Positions 23,996 through 33,247 of a stretch of DNA of 64,000 bases are shown here, in pieces; the stretch's first letter is position 1; the number at the start of each line of letters is the position of its first letter. This DNA is from Alphaproteobacteria bacterium (GTDB taxonomy: Bacteria; Pseudomonadota; Alphaproteobacteria; G02398745; G023898745), in the NCBI GenBank assembly GCA_023898745.1, contig CP060237.1, positions 744,001 through 808,000 of the forward strand, in the 5' to 3' direction. Under the pieces are notes generated by a model. It did not search any database. It saw only the letters and a program-made list of their open reading frames with translations, and was not told the origin of the DNA. Both the position numbers and the translations under genes were made by a program.

Positions 23996-25687
23996 ATGTT
24001 CAATCGTTTACTAAAGTCATTTGCTTTGGCGGCTGCATTTCTAGGAGTGATTTATTTTCTAACTCAAGATAGTCAAGGACATAAACCCAATTTTTCTTTT
24101 GGAAAAATACAGCAAGATATTAAGCAAAATGAAGCTCCAGCACCTGTGGCTGAAACACCTCTTAAAGAAAAGGAAGAGGAGGTTGTCGTGAAACCTCAAA
24201 TTAGCTCTATCACTTCATCCCATGCATGCGTTTTAGAGATATTGCCTGATATTGCGGAAGCTTCTTTACCAAGTGTTGTAAGCATTCAAAACACACAAAT
24301 TAAAAAACAGACTGCAAGAGCTGATCAAAGAGAAAAAATAACAGTCCCTGGGCCTTTTGGTGATTTGTTTAAAGAGTTTTTTGATAATATGCCTCAAACC
24401 CCAAGGCGTGTAGAGGCTCAAGGTTCTGGGTTTATTATGCGCGTATACAAAGATGGAAAACCTTACAATGCTATTATCACTAACTATCATGTTGTGCGAC
24501 AAGATTTAGCTGGCGCATCAAATGCATTGAGTGTGACATTTCATAATGGCAACAAAATGGATATGCAAATTTTTGCGAAAGATCCAAAAAGTGATATTGC
24601 AATCTTGATGCCAAAAGACATAAAAAATCAAAAAATTCTGAATCAGTTACCAAGTTTAACTTGGGGAGATTCTTCTAAAGTTCGGACAGGGCAAAAAGTT
24701 TTAGCGCTTGGGAATCCTTTTGGATTAGGTAGCACAGTTACAGATGGTATTATTTCCTACACAAAAGGGCGTGATATTCCTTCTATGAGTGAAAATTCAA
24801 AATATATCAATATCTTACCAAGTTTGATCCAACACAGTGCGCAAATTAATATGGGTAGTTCAGGAGGTGTGCTTCTTGGGTTGTTTAAGGAGAACAATCA
24901 ATGGGTTGGTCACGCGATTGGTATTAATACAGCTATTTATACACCATCAGGAGGAAATGTTGGTGTTGGATTCTCTATTCCATCGAATATGGCAAAAGAA
25001 AAAATTGATTCTATGATGCAATATGGGCGTGTAATGTACGGGTGGCTTGGAGTTATGATCCTTCCAATGCAGGATATGGAACGCAAGAATTTTGGAATTC
25101 CACAAACCCATGTATTTAGAGTTGAAGACCTTGTAGAAAAAAGCCCGGCTGCAAAAGCAGGCCTAAAAAAGGGTGATGTGATTGCATCTTTTAATGGTAA
25201 GGTTTTTGACAAGGATACAAGGTTAGAGCAGTTGGTAAGTCAAACAAAACCTGGCACGAAGGTTTATATTGGTGTTTATCGTAACAATAACTTCAAAGAT
25301 ATTGAAAAGATTGAGGTATTGATTGAAGAAAATCAAATGCAATTTGAAACAACAGCGCCTGATGCAACGACTGTTCGAATTGCTGAATTAGGGATGGAAG
25401 TTGAAACATATAAAAACAGAGACGAGCAGCCAGCAGGAGCGCGCGTTATCTCAATTGAAGACACTTCATCCAACATATCAATTATGCAAGGTGTGGAGCC
25501 TGGAAATATTATTGATGTGATATATGTTCCGCTTAAAAACAATAAGTTTGAAGAGCGCAAAATCGGTACAGCAATGGATTTAGATCGTGTAGCAAAAGAG
25601 CTAAAAAAAGCTGGCATTAAAAATGTGAATTGTCAGGTGAAAATTTCTGAAACAAGAGGAATTATTAAACCTTTAGCGATTGACTAA
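23996..25687 (+). CDS. HtrA/DegP-family periplasmic serine protease
   Basis: The 563-residue protein has an N-terminal signal or anchor (residues 1-24, with Lys/Arg before a hydrophobic run) and a trypsin-like domain. The catalytic triad is visible: His165 in TNYHVV, Asp200 in KSDIAIL and Ser289 in NMGSSGGVL, where the usual GNSGG is GSSGG. A PDZ domain follows at about 345-435 (GWLGVMI, VEKSPAAKAGLKKGDVIAS) and a second, weaker one may lie at the end. Its job would be quality control of envelope proteins under stress. A Pro/Glu/Lys-rich linker (about 45-65) connects anchor and protease. Its end overlaps the convergent rsmI gene by 23 bases. Confidence 0.92.
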   Translation: MFNRLLKSFALAAAFLGVIYFLTQDSQGHKPNFSFGKIQQDIKQNEAPAPVAETPLKEKEEEVVVKPQISSITSSHACVLEILPDIAEASLPSVVSIQNTQIKKQTARADQREKITVPGPFGDLFKEFFDNMPQTPRRVEAQGSGFIMRVYKDGKPYNAIITNYHVVRQDLAGASNALSVTFHNGNKMDMQIFAKDPKSDIAILMPKDIKNQKILNQLPSLTWGDSSKVRTGQKVLALGNPFGLGSTVTDGIISYTKGRDIPSMSENSKYINILPSLIQHSAQINMGSSGGVLLGLFKENNQWVGHAIGINTAIYTPSGGNVGVGFSIPSNMAKEKIDSMMQYGRVMYGWLGVMILPMQDMERKNFGIPQTHVFRVEDLVEKSPAAKAGLKKGDVIASFNGKVFDKDTRLEQLVSQTKPGTKVYIGVYRNNNFKDIEKIEVLIEENQMQFETTAPDATTVRIAELGMEVETYKNRDEQPAGARVISIEDTSSNISIMQGVEPGNIIDVIYVPLKNNKFEERKIGTAMDLDRVAKELKKAGIKNVNCQVKISETRGIIKPLAID

Positions 25688-26456
25688 TTTCCAAAGCCTT
25701 CTTATACACTTCTTTCTTTGATATTCCATATAGTTGGCTTAGTATTTTTGCTGTTTCGTTAATCGAATGTTTTTCAAGCATTTTTTTGATCTCGTCTTCG
25801 ATATTAATGGAGTTTGCCTGAGTTTCAAGAATAGGCGAAAAAACAAGCACAATTTCTCCTCTGGGTTCAAAGCGTTCGCAAATCCTTAGTAGCTCTTGTG
25901 CTGAGCCACGCATTATTTCCTCAAATCGTTTTGTCATCTCTCGCACAACCGCAATTTCTCTAGGAATATCCTTAAGTTTTTGCAGTGTTTTTATGAGTCG
26001 ATGTGGCGCTTCAAAAAAAACTAAAGTTGCATTTACGGATAAATCAGATTTTTTTGGATCAAAGAATCCGCCAAAATAAAATGGGTAGGGCGGCATGCCA
26101 GATAAAACAATCGCGTTTATAATAGCTGATGCCCCAGGTTCAGCTGTTATAGCAATATTGTTACTTTGACATTCTTGAATTAACTTATAGCCTGGATCTG
26201 ACATTAAGGGTGTGCCGGCATCTGACACCAGAACAACATTTTTTTCTTCTTGTAGTGCTTCAATAATTCTCTTATGTGGTGTGTTGAAATCGTTGTAAAT
26301 AAGAAGTGGTTTTTGGATATCATAGTGCTTGAGCAATTTCTGTGTCACGCGCGTGTCTTCACACAAAATTAGGTCTGCGTTTTTTAAAGTTTCTAATGTT
26401 CTTAAGGTTATATCTTTGAGATTTCCAATCGGTGTAGACGCTATCGTGAGTGGCAT
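25665..26456 (-). CDS. rsmI: 16S rRNA (cytidine(1402)-2'-O)-methyltransferase RsmI
   Basis: RsmI 2'-O-methylates C1402 in the decoding centre of 16S rRNA. The tetrapyrrole-methylase fold is recognisable from ASTPIGNLKDITLRTLETL, LILCEDTRVTQKLL, VSDAGTPLMSDPGYKL and EPGASAIINAIVLSGMP. At 263 residues it is of normal size. The ATG at 26456 shares its first base with the last base of the upstream M16 protease gene, so translation is probably coupled. It converges with the htrA-type gene and overlaps its last 23 bases. Confidence 0.94.
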   Translation of the reverse strand: MPLTIASTPIGNLKDITLRTLETLKNADLILCEDTRVTQKLLKHYDIQKPLLIYNDFNTPHKRIIEALQEEKNVVLVSDAGTPLMSDPGYKLIQECQSNNIAITAEPGASAIINAIVLSGMPPYPFYFGGFFDPKKSDLSVNATLVFFEAPHRLIKTLQKLKDIPREIAVVREMTKRFEEIMRGSAQELLRICERFEPRGEIVLVFSPILETQANSINIEDEIKKMLEKHSINETAKILSQLYGISKKEVYKKALEISQSLKV

Positions 26457-27748
26457 TAGTCAATTCGCACAGAATATTTTGCTTTATCTTCGGATTTTGG
26501 CACGCCAATAAACACAACTTTTGGCTTTTGTGTTAGTATATCCTGCATGGCCTTTTTTACATCTTCTAATGTGATTTTTTCAAGAATCTCACCTTGTTTA
26601 TTAATTTCATCAAAAGTTAAACCATACCCAAGCGAAATGAAGTTTTCAGCCGCGTTCATGGTGCCGTCTGTTTTGTGAATTAAGTTTCCAATTCGACGTT
26701 TTTTTGCGTTTTCAAAGCGCGCTTTAAACTCTTCACTATCTAGATATCCTGATAATAATTCTTTTTTATATGTTTCATAATCATCCATTACGACATCTTG
26801 TAAAACTTTGTCTGGCGATATATCAAAACCTATCGTTAAAATCCCTGGATCATCTAAGGAGAAGTGATAGCTTGTATATACATATTGAATACCTTTATCC
26901 AATTTTCTGACGAAATGATTGTAAAACAGAGAAAGCGTTCCGCCACCCAACATATATTGGGCAAAACTATAGGCATAATCTTTTTTAGGCGCTTCATACA
27001 TGAATTCAACAGAGGAAGAGGCAAATCGTTCATTTTCTTGTTTAATATAACGGGTAATTCCTTGCGCATTTGGTTCTTTTGCGCGCTTTCTTTCAGGAAG
27101 AGTGACTGCTTTTAGTTTTCCAAAATATTTTTCGATTACTTTAAGTGTGTCCTCAAAATCAATATCGCCTGCAATAATGATGGTTGCATTGTTTACATGA
27201 TACCATTTTTTATACCATGCGAATGTATTTTCTCTTGTATATGCTTTGATATGATGTGGGTATCCTATAGGTAACACGCCATAAGGATGATAAAGATACA
27301 TATTTCTAAAGATCACTTCTTCCACAGGTCCTGTTGGTCGGTTACCAACACGCATACCATATTCTTCTTCTACGGCTTTTAATTCTGCATCAAAGTCTTC
27401 TTGTTTGAATTGGAGATTCTCCATGCGATCCGCTTCCATCTCTAGAATTTCCTCCAGATAATTTGATGGAACTTTTGCGATATAGCATGTCATATCAAAA
27501 CTCGTAAATGCATTAATATAACCACCAATTTGAGTCATTTTCTCATTGAAGGCATTGCCTGGATGTTTTTTTGTGCCTCTAAACATCATATGTTCTAGGA
27601 AATGCGATAATCCTGTAAATCCTTCAGGATCATCTGCTGTTCCAATTTTGTATAGCACTTTAATAGTTGTAGCTTTAGATAGTTTTTTGATTAGAACAAT
27701 TTTCAAACCATTTTTTAATTCATAATGTTTTGCATCAAATAGTGTCAT
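26456..27748 (-). CDS. M16 family zinc metallopeptidase (catalytic member)
   Basis: The protein is a pitrilysin-type M16 peptidase. The inverted zinc motif HxxEH is seen as HFLEH in LSHFLEHMMFRGTKKHP, with the distal zinc-binding Glu likely in KAVEEEYGMRV. The start is the ATG at 27748 because a strong GGAGGAG ribosome site (27754-27760) precedes it by five bases; the longer frame to 27787 begins with an unrelated hydrophobic stretch and overlaps the upstream gene. The product is 430 residues, with no signal peptide. The neighbouring gene encodes an M16 paralogue without the zinc motif, so the two probably form the usual active/inactive pair. Confidence 0.92.
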   Translation of the reverse strand: MTLFDAKHYELKNGLKIVLIKKLSKATTIKVLYKIGTADDPEGFTGLSHFLEHMMFRGTKKHPGNAFNEKMTQIGGYINAFTSFDMTCYIAKVPSNYLEEILEMEADRMENLQFKQEDFDAELKAVEEEYGMRVGNRPTGPVEEVIFRNMYLYHPYGVLPIGYPHHIKAYTRENTFAWYKKWYHVNNATIIIAGDIDFEDTLKVIEKYFGKLKAVTLPERKRAKEPNAQGITRYIKQENERFASSSVEFMYEAPKKDYAYSFAQYMLGGGTLSLFYNHFVRKLDKGIQYVYTSYHFSLDDPGILTIGFDISPDKVLQDVVMDDYETYKKELLSGYLDSEEFKARFENAKKRRIGNLIHKTDGTMNAAENFISLGYGLTFDEINKQGEILEKITLEDVKKAMQDILTQKPKVVFIGVPKSEDKAKYSVRID

Positions 27749-27753
27749 ATTAT

Positions 27754-27760
27754 CTCCTCC
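27754..27760 (-). promoter_or_regulatory. Ribosome binding site deciding the M16 protease start
   Basis: GGAGGAG lies five bases upstream of the ATG at 27748 and is one of the strongest ribosome sites in the window. Confidence 0.75.
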
Positions 27761-27779
27761 AGCGTTTAAAAAAAATAGA

Positions 27780-29126
27780 CTAATCAACTTTATGATTTCC
27801 TAAAATGCAGAAGGTTAGATCTTCACATTTGATATGTTTTTTGCCTGCGTCATTTACCTCTTTTAAAGTTAAGGCTTGGATTTTTTTGTTGCGATTTTTA
27901 AGCCCTTCCAGAGAAAGGTCCGTTATATAAGTGGATAAAACTCTACTCATTTCGCCTAAAGAATCGAAAGAGGTTAAAAAACTTCCCATGACGAATTGCT
28001 TTTGATGATCTAGTTCTTTTTGTGTAACGCCTTTTTCGACTGTATCTTTGATTGTGGTTTCTAAAATTTTTAGCGCATCCTCAACTTGATATGTGCTTGT
28101 ACCCATTCTGCCTTTGAGCATGCTCGCATAACGCATCACGAAAAGAGCTGTTCCAATGTTGTACGCTAAACCCTTGCTTTCGCGAATGTTGAACCACAGT
28201 CTTGATGAAAAACTGCTTGCCCCTAAAATTGTATTGAATAATTGAAGCGCATGAAAATCTGGATGATCTACAGGGATTGCGGTTGTTCTGAATAAAATAA
28301 CACTTTGTGGCACATCCATAAAGAAGTATTTTTTCTTACCTGTGTTTTGAAACTCCAAAGGTGGTAAAGACGTCGGTAGAATGGATGTAGATTGGAGTAA
28401 AGTTTTTACACTTTGAATGAAAGATTCTGCAGCAGTTTCATCGAAATTTCCAAGGACAACACAAGATAGGCGGTCTGAAGTGAAGTGTTGCTTTAAGGCG
28501 TTTTTCACATCTTCGGGGGTGATAGCTTTAATGTGGATAATTTTATTTTCAATAGAGTCAAAGTAAGGGTGCTTTTTGAAGGCATATTTGTTGAAATGAT
28601 CAGATGCTAACGAAGTGGGTTCAAGTTTGCTTTGTTCTAGGTTAAGCAACAACTGTTCTTTTGCGCGTTTGAATTCATCAGGATCAAGCCTTAAATTTTC
28701 AAAAATAAGTGTTAACGCCTTCAGTGCAATATTTAAATTTTTAGGCGGTGTTTGTATGGAAATTTCGTTATCATCCGGCCCAAAAGAAAAGGTTAGGTGA
28801 ACTTGATTATTAGATAAAAACTCTTGAAAATGATACGCATCTAAAGCTCCAGCACCCTCGAAAATCATATTATCAAGGACGCTAAGCGAACCTTGCTTTT
28901 GTTCAAATGCATGACCAGTATTTTTGAATACAAACTTAATATGAACAAGCTTTGATGTTTTATCTTTCATCATCCATGTTTTCGTCTTGTCTAAGAAGGT
29001 CTCTTTAATATCAATGTTTAAATCATAAGATGAGAGATTGTTTTTTGGTGTGATTGCATTCATGACAAAATGTCCTCCAATAAAAATGAGCATAATGAGA
29101 ATGAAAAAATTTATGATACGTCTCAT
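27780..29126 (-). CDS. M16 family peptidase-like protein (non-catalytic partner)
   Basis: The 448-residue protein has an N-terminal membrane anchor or signal (RRIINFFILIMLIFIGGHF) followed by an M16 fold. At the position of the zinc motif the sequence reads SVLDNMIFEGAG, so HxxEH is absent and the protein should not be proteolytic itself. Later signatures of M16 are present, such as GASSFSSRLWFNIRESKGLAY, the second-domain substrate-binding segment. It lies directly upstream of the catalytic member, and its start overlaps the stop of the small lipoprotein gene (ATGA). Envelope location of the pair is inferred from the anchor here. Confidence 0.88.
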   Translation of the reverse strand: MRRIINFFILIMLIFIGGHFVMNAITPKNNLSSYDLNIDIKETFLDKTKTWMMKDKTSKLVHIKFVFKNTGHAFEQKQGSLSVLDNMIFEGAGALDAYHFQEFLSNNQVHLTFSFGPDDNEISIQTPPKNLNIALKALTLIFENLRLDPDEFKRAKEQLLLNLEQSKLEPTSLASDHFNKYAFKKHPYFDSIENKIIHIKAITPEDVKNALKQHFTSDRLSCVVLGNFDETAAESFIQSVKTLLQSTSILPTSLPPLEFQNTGKKKYFFMDVPQSVILFRTTAIPVDHPDFHALQLFNTILGASSFSSRLWFNIRESKGLAYNIGTALFVMRYASMLKGRMGTSTYQVEDALKILETTIKDTVEKGVTQKELDHQKQFVMGSFLTSFDSLGEMSRVLSTYITDLSLEGLKNRNKKIQALTLKEVNDAGKKHIKCEDLTFCILGNHKVD

Positions 29127-29269
29127 TTGGTGTTTGTTTTCTTTTTCTCTTCAGGTGGTAGTTTGTTCATATCATCTGGAAAAACAAGCGGACTTTCTTT
29201 GGAGATTTCATGCTTGCCGCCGCAGGAGGTGAGAAATCCAAGCATTATAAGCGTTAAGAACATTTTCAT
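29123..29269 (-). CDS. Tiny lipoprotein (48 aa), possibly LptM-like
   Basis: This short gene reads MKMFLTLIMLGFLTSCGGK, a textbook lipoprotein signal with lipobox LTSC, then a charged 30-residue tail containing SPLVFPDDMNKLPPEE and ending in a Lys-rich stretch. The segment after the lipidated Cys (CGGK ... SPLVFPDD) is reminiscent of LptM/YifL-type lipoproteins (CGxKGPLYFP), which assist LptD maturation, but the match is short. Its TGA overlaps the ATG of the M16-like gene by three bases (ATGA), so the two are translationally coupled. It is too short to appear in most gene calls. Confidence 0.65.
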   Translation of the reverse strand: MKMFLTLIMLGFLTSCGGKHEISKESPLVFPDDMNKLPPEEKKKTNTK

Positions 29270-29432
29270 AAAAACAGATCAATGTTAGTTTACGGTAGCA
29301 TATTATGTTTAGTATTTTGAACAACTTACCTTGGGAAGATAGGTGATTTTAAAAATTTTTTAATTGATTTGTTTTCAGGTTGAAAAAAAATTCTCCATTG
29401 CTTACTATGAGCTATGTTAAATAATACAAGAT

Positions 29433-30062
29433 ATGATGAAGATTTTTAAGGGCGATTTGCCAGATGATTTAGAAATTAAGGGCGAGGTTGCGATTGATAC
29501 AGAAGCTATGGGATTAAAGCCTCACAGAGATCGTTTATGTTTAGTGCAAATGGCGACTCAAGATCAGAGAGTGTTTGCTGTGCAGTTTGTTGATGATAAA
29601 TTTAAAGCACCAAATTTAGTGAGAATTTTAAACGATCCAAAAATTTTAAAAATCTTTCATTATGCGCGTTTTGATGTGACAACAATGACGCACTATTTAA
29701 AAGACCTGCAGATAAAAAATATTTTTTGCACAAAAATAGCTTCCTATTTAGCAAGAACATACACAGATCGTCATGGATTAAAAAACTTGGTAAAAGAGTT
29801 GCTGAATATTGAGATGGATAAGACCGCTCAGACATCCTACTGGGGTGCAGATACTTTAACTGAAAAGCAAAAAGAATATGCAGCTTCAGATGTTTTGCAT
29901 TTGTGTCGTTTGAAAGAGATTTTAGTTAAACGCTTAAAAAGGGAAGAGCGTTATGAGTTGGCGCTTGATTGTTTTAAGTTTTTACCAACACAAGCAAAAG
30001 TTGATCTATTGTTTGCGGAAGAGACAGATATTTTTGCCTACCAATTGGGTAAAAATAATTAG
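29433..30062 (+). CDS. Ribonuclease D-like 3'-5' exonuclease
   Basis: The 209-residue protein has the DEDDy exonuclease fold only. Exo I is VAIDTEAMGL (Asp and Glu), Exo II is KIFHYARFDVTTM and Exo III is KEYAASDVLHL with the catalytic Tyr and Asp. RNase D proper has one or two HRDC domains; they are absent here, which is the usual form in many alphaproteobacteria. It would trim tRNA or other structured RNA 3' ends. ATG ATG at the start leaves a one-codon ambiguity. The 163-base gap upstream is AT-rich. Confidence 0.9.
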   Translation: MMKIFKGDLPDDLEIKGEVAIDTEAMGLKPHRDRLCLVQMATQDQRVFAVQFVDDKFKAPNLVRILNDPKILKIFHYARFDVTTMTHYLKDLQIKNIFCTKIASYLARTYTDRHGLKNLVKELLNIEMDKTAQTSYWGADTLTEKQKEYAASDVLHLCRLKEILVKRLKREERYELALDCFKFLPTQAKVDLLFAEETDIFAYQLGKNN

Positions 30063-30106
30063 GCTGATTTTTACAAACAATCAATCGTTATGTTTTTATT
30101 TTTTTG

Positions 30107-30157
30107 TAGTATAGTAACTACATTTTCTATGCCCGCACCTCTAAACTCAGGTGACTG
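30107..30157 (+). other. Two small hairpins in the rnd-topA gap
   Basis: GTAGT and ACTAC (about 30107-30122) and CACCT and AGGTG (about 30136-30153) can form two short hairpins. They are the only structured element in the 192 bases between the RNase D gene and topA. I cannot match them to a known small RNA. Confidence 0.25.
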
Positions 30158-30254
30158 ATATAGTTATGTTTTTAGGTAAATTCCTTCCAAACAGTTGCAT
30201 TTATTTTTTAAGACTGTGTATACATACATTATGTAGATAAAAAAAGTTTTAAAA

Positions 30255-32501
30255 TTGAGTCAAAATCTGCTTATTGTTGAGTCACCTACCAAGGTTAAAA
30301 CGATCAAAAAATATTTAGGTAAAGATTATGACGTTATGACAAGTTATGGTCACGTACGCGATCTAGAGAGTAAGAGTGGCTCTGTTGATCCAGATCATAA
30401 TTTTAAGATGATGTGGACATTAACTTCTCGAGGTGCAAAGCAAGTTAAGGCTATTGTGGATGCATGCAAAAAAGCAGATACGTTGTATTTAGCTACAGAC
30501 CCTGATCGTGAGGGAGAAGCTATCTCTTGGCATATTAAGGAGATTCTTAAGAGTAAAAAAATTAAATGCGATATTAAACGTATTACTTTTTTCGAAATTA
30601 CAGAAAAAGCTGTGAAGGAAGCATTAGAGCATCCGCGCGATATCAACCAAGATTTGGTCAATGCATATCTTGCAAGACGTTCTTTGGATTATTTATTTGG
30701 TTTTACCTTATCGCCTGTTTTATGGAGAAAGTTACCAGGAGCTAAGTCGGCAGGTCGTGTGCAATCTGTTGCATTGCGTTTGATTACTGAGCGGGAAGAT
30801 GAGATTAAAGTTTTTATCCCGCAGGAATATTGGTCTGCATATGTTTTGTTTCAAAAGTTTGATGCAAAACTTACTGTATATGATAAAAAGAAAGTTGAAA
30901 AACTCTTTATTAAAGATAAAGCACAAGCTGAAGGGATTAAAAAAACTTTAGAAGCATGTGATTTTCTTGTGAATACACTTGAGAAAAAATCTGTCAAACG
31001 TCAACCGCCTCCACCATTTATGACCGCTACATTACAACAAGCAGCTTCAAGACAAATTGGATTCAGCTCTAAGAAGACAATGACTGTAGCGCAGACATTA
31101 TATGAAGGTTTAAAAATTGGCACAGAAACGCAAGGTTTGATTACATATATGAGAACGGATAGTCTTTCTTTATCTAATGAAGCGCTAAATGCAATACGCG
31201 GATATATTGCTCAAAAGTATGATGCGCAATATTTACCAAAATCACCGCGTGTATACAAAAAGAAAGTGCGAAATGCACAAGAAGCGCACGAGGCTATCAG
31301 ACCTATCGATGTGAATTTAACTCCGGAAAAAGTGCAAAAAGATTTAACGCCTGATCAATATAAATTGTATAAGTTAATCTGGGAGAGAGCGGTTGCATCG
31401 CAACTAAGTGAAGCGTTATTTGACCGCGTTACAGCTAAGATCGAATCAACAGATCAAAAGCATGAGTTGGGTGCAACGGGCACGACATGTACATTTAAAG
31501 GGTTTTTAATTTTACATAGAGACGATGAGGAAGATGAAAGAGAGGAAGAAAAGAAACTACCCCTTTTAAAAGAAGGGCAGGCATTAGATAAAAAAGGCGT
31601 TGAGATTAACCAGCATTTTACACAACCGCCTCCACGTTATAATGAAGCTTCTTTGGTGAAAAAACTTGTAGAGCTTGGTATTGGTCGTCCCTCAACATAT
31701 GTTTCTTTAATTGAAACACTAAAAACACGACAATACGTGCGCCTCGATAATAAGCAATTTATTCCTGAAAATAGAGGAAAAATTGTTACTTACTTTTTAG
31801 AAAAATTTTTTCATAAATATGTAGAATATGATTTTACAGCCCTTTTAGAAGAAAAGCTTGATGAAATTTCCTCTGGAAAAAATGCTTATATTGATGTTTT
31901 AGAAGATTTTTGGAAACCTTTTAGTGAGCAAGTCAAAGGAACAATGTCGCTTACGGTTACTGAAGTTATTGATTACCTAGAAGAAAAAATTCAAGATGAG
32001 AAAAAACCATGCCCCTTATGTAAAAAAGGCACATTGAATTTAAAGTTGAGTAAGTATGGGGCGTTTTTAGGTTGTAGTTTATATCCAGATTGCAAATATG
32101 CAGCTCCGTTGGAGGGCGAGGATGCGGGTGATTTGCAAGAAAAGCCTGAGGATAACTCTCTAGGTGTGGATCCGGAAACACAAAGCGAGGTTTATCTGAA
32201 AAAAGGTCCATATGGGTATTATGTTCAAGTGGGAGCAAAGCGTACAGCAATGCCTAAAAATATAGAGCCACAGGATCTTACATTGAAGCAGGCTCTTATG
32301 TTAAACAAATTACCTTTGAAAATTGGCGAGTATGAAGATAAAGATGTGCAGGTAGGAATTGGTCGATTTGGTCCTTATGTGAAGCATGGAAGTGTTTTTG
32401 CATCTATACCAAAAGGGTTATCTCTGTTCGGTATCAATTTAGATGAAGCGATTGGTCTTTTGCAGCAGAAGCAGGCGAAGGTTAGTGCGAAGAAGAAGTA
32501 G
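30255..32501 (+). CDS. topA: DNA topoisomerase I
   Basis: Topoisomerase I relaxes negative supercoils. The 748-residue protein opens with the TOPRIM domain (NLLIVESPTKVKTIKKYLG, DPDREGEAI), continues with the type IA core including the active Tyr in GLITYMRTDSLSLS, and has a C-terminal zinc finger (CPLCKKGTLNLKLSKYGAFL, then GCSLYPDCKY) and a further repeat-like tail. Length is somewhat shorter than the E. coli enzyme. The start codon is TTG at 30255, supported by the N-terminal alignment SQNLLIVESPTK. The next gene (rluB) follows after six bases. Confidence 0.95.
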   Translation: MSQNLLIVESPTKVKTIKKYLGKDYDVMTSYGHVRDLESKSGSVDPDHNFKMMWTLTSRGAKQVKAIVDACKKADTLYLATDPDREGEAISWHIKEILKSKKIKCDIKRITFFEITEKAVKEALEHPRDINQDLVNAYLARRSLDYLFGFTLSPVLWRKLPGAKSAGRVQSVALRLITEREDEIKVFIPQEYWSAYVLFQKFDAKLTVYDKKKVEKLFIKDKAQAEGIKKTLEACDFLVNTLEKKSVKRQPPPPFMTATLQQAASRQIGFSSKKTMTVAQTLYEGLKIGTETQGLITYMRTDSLSLSNEALNAIRGYIAQKYDAQYLPKSPRVYKKKVRNAQEAHEAIRPIDVNLTPEKVQKDLTPDQYKLYKLIWERAVASQLSEALFDRVTAKIESTDQKHELGATGTTCTFKGFLILHRDDEEDEREEEKKLPLLKEGQALDKKGVEINQHFTQPPPRYNEASLVKKLVELGIGRPSTYVSLIETLKTRQYVRLDNKQFIPENRGKIVTYFLEKFFHKYVEYDFTALLEEKLDEISSGKNAYIDVLEDFWKPFSEQVKGTMSLTVTEVIDYLEEKIQDEKKPCPLCKKGTLNLKLSKYGAFLGCSLYPDCKYAAPLEGEDAGDLQEKPEDNSLGVDPETQSEVYLKKGPYGYYVQVGAKRTAMPKNIEPQDLTLKQALMLNKLPLKIGEYEDKDVQVGIGRFGPYVKHGSVFASIPKGLSLFGINLDEAIGLLQQKQAKVSAKKK

Positions 32502-32507
32502 TTCGCC

Positions 32508-33179
32508 ATGACGAATACTCAGAAAGAACGATTAGCAAAAGTCCTGGCTCGCGCAGGTGTGGCATCAAGACGAGAGGCGGAGCGACTTATTTTAGAAGGG
32601 GTTGTGTCTGTCAATAATGAGAGAGTAAATACGGTTACTACCTTCGTTGATGGTAGTGATGTGATCCATGTGAATGGCAAAAAAATTTCAATAGATGTGG
32701 AGCCAAAATTATGGCTTTATCATAAACCTAAAGGACTTATCACAACTCATAAAGATCCACAAGGACGACCAACAGTTTTTGAAGATATTGATGTGGGGGA
32801 GCGTGTTATTTCTGTGGGGCGGTTAGATTTAAACACAGAGGGTTTATTGTTGCTGACAAATTATGGGCCGTGGGCGCGAGAATTAGAAATGTCTGACCTG
32901 CCTCGGGTTTATAAGGTGCGATTCTTTGGCGATGTGACAGAGAAAAAACTGGATATTTTAAGGCGACCATTTGTTATTGAAGGGGTGCGTTATCAGCCTT
33001 TTCAAGTTGAAAGAGCCGGAGATAAGTGGCTTAAAATTATAATTCATGAAGGTAAAAATCGTGAGATTCGACGTGCATTGGAATTTATCGGATTGCAGGT
33101 GTCGAGGTTGATTCGAGTTTCATATGGTCCATATGAATTAGGGAGTTTAAAATTACACGAAGTTTTGAAAATTAAATAG
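32508..33179 (+). CDS. 23S rRNA pseudouridine synthase of the RluB/RsuA family
   Basis: The 223-residue protein has an N-terminal S4 RNA-binding domain (RLAKVLARAGVASRREAERLI) and a pseudouridine synthase catalytic domain. The catalytic Asp is in VGRLDLNTEGLLLLTN, and ARELEM and YKVRFFG follow as in the RsuA/RluB/RluE family. RluB modifies U2605 of 23S rRNA, RsuA U516 of 16S; sequence alone does not separate them. It follows topA by six bases and is probably co-transcribed. Confidence 0.88.
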   Translation: MTNTQKERLAKVLARAGVASRREAERLILEGVVSVNNERVNTVTTFVDGSDVIHVNGKKISIDVEPKLWLYHKPKGLITTHKDPQGRPTVFEDIDVGERVISVGRLDLNTEGLLLLTNYGPWARELEMSDLPRVYKVRFFGDVTEKKLDILRRPFVIEGVRYQPFQVERAGDKWLKIIIHEGKNREIRRALEFIGLQVSRLIRVSYGPYELGSLKLHEVLKIK

Positions 33180-33247
33180 ATCTATTAGATATTTACTTTT
33201 GCGCTTTTTCTCCTCCACAATAATTATATATACATAAATTTCTTGAT

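Noticed and set aside
30063..30254. A possible SRP RNA or tmRNA in the gap before topA
   Set aside because: None of the conserved core sequences of those RNAs is present; only two small hairpins can be drawn.
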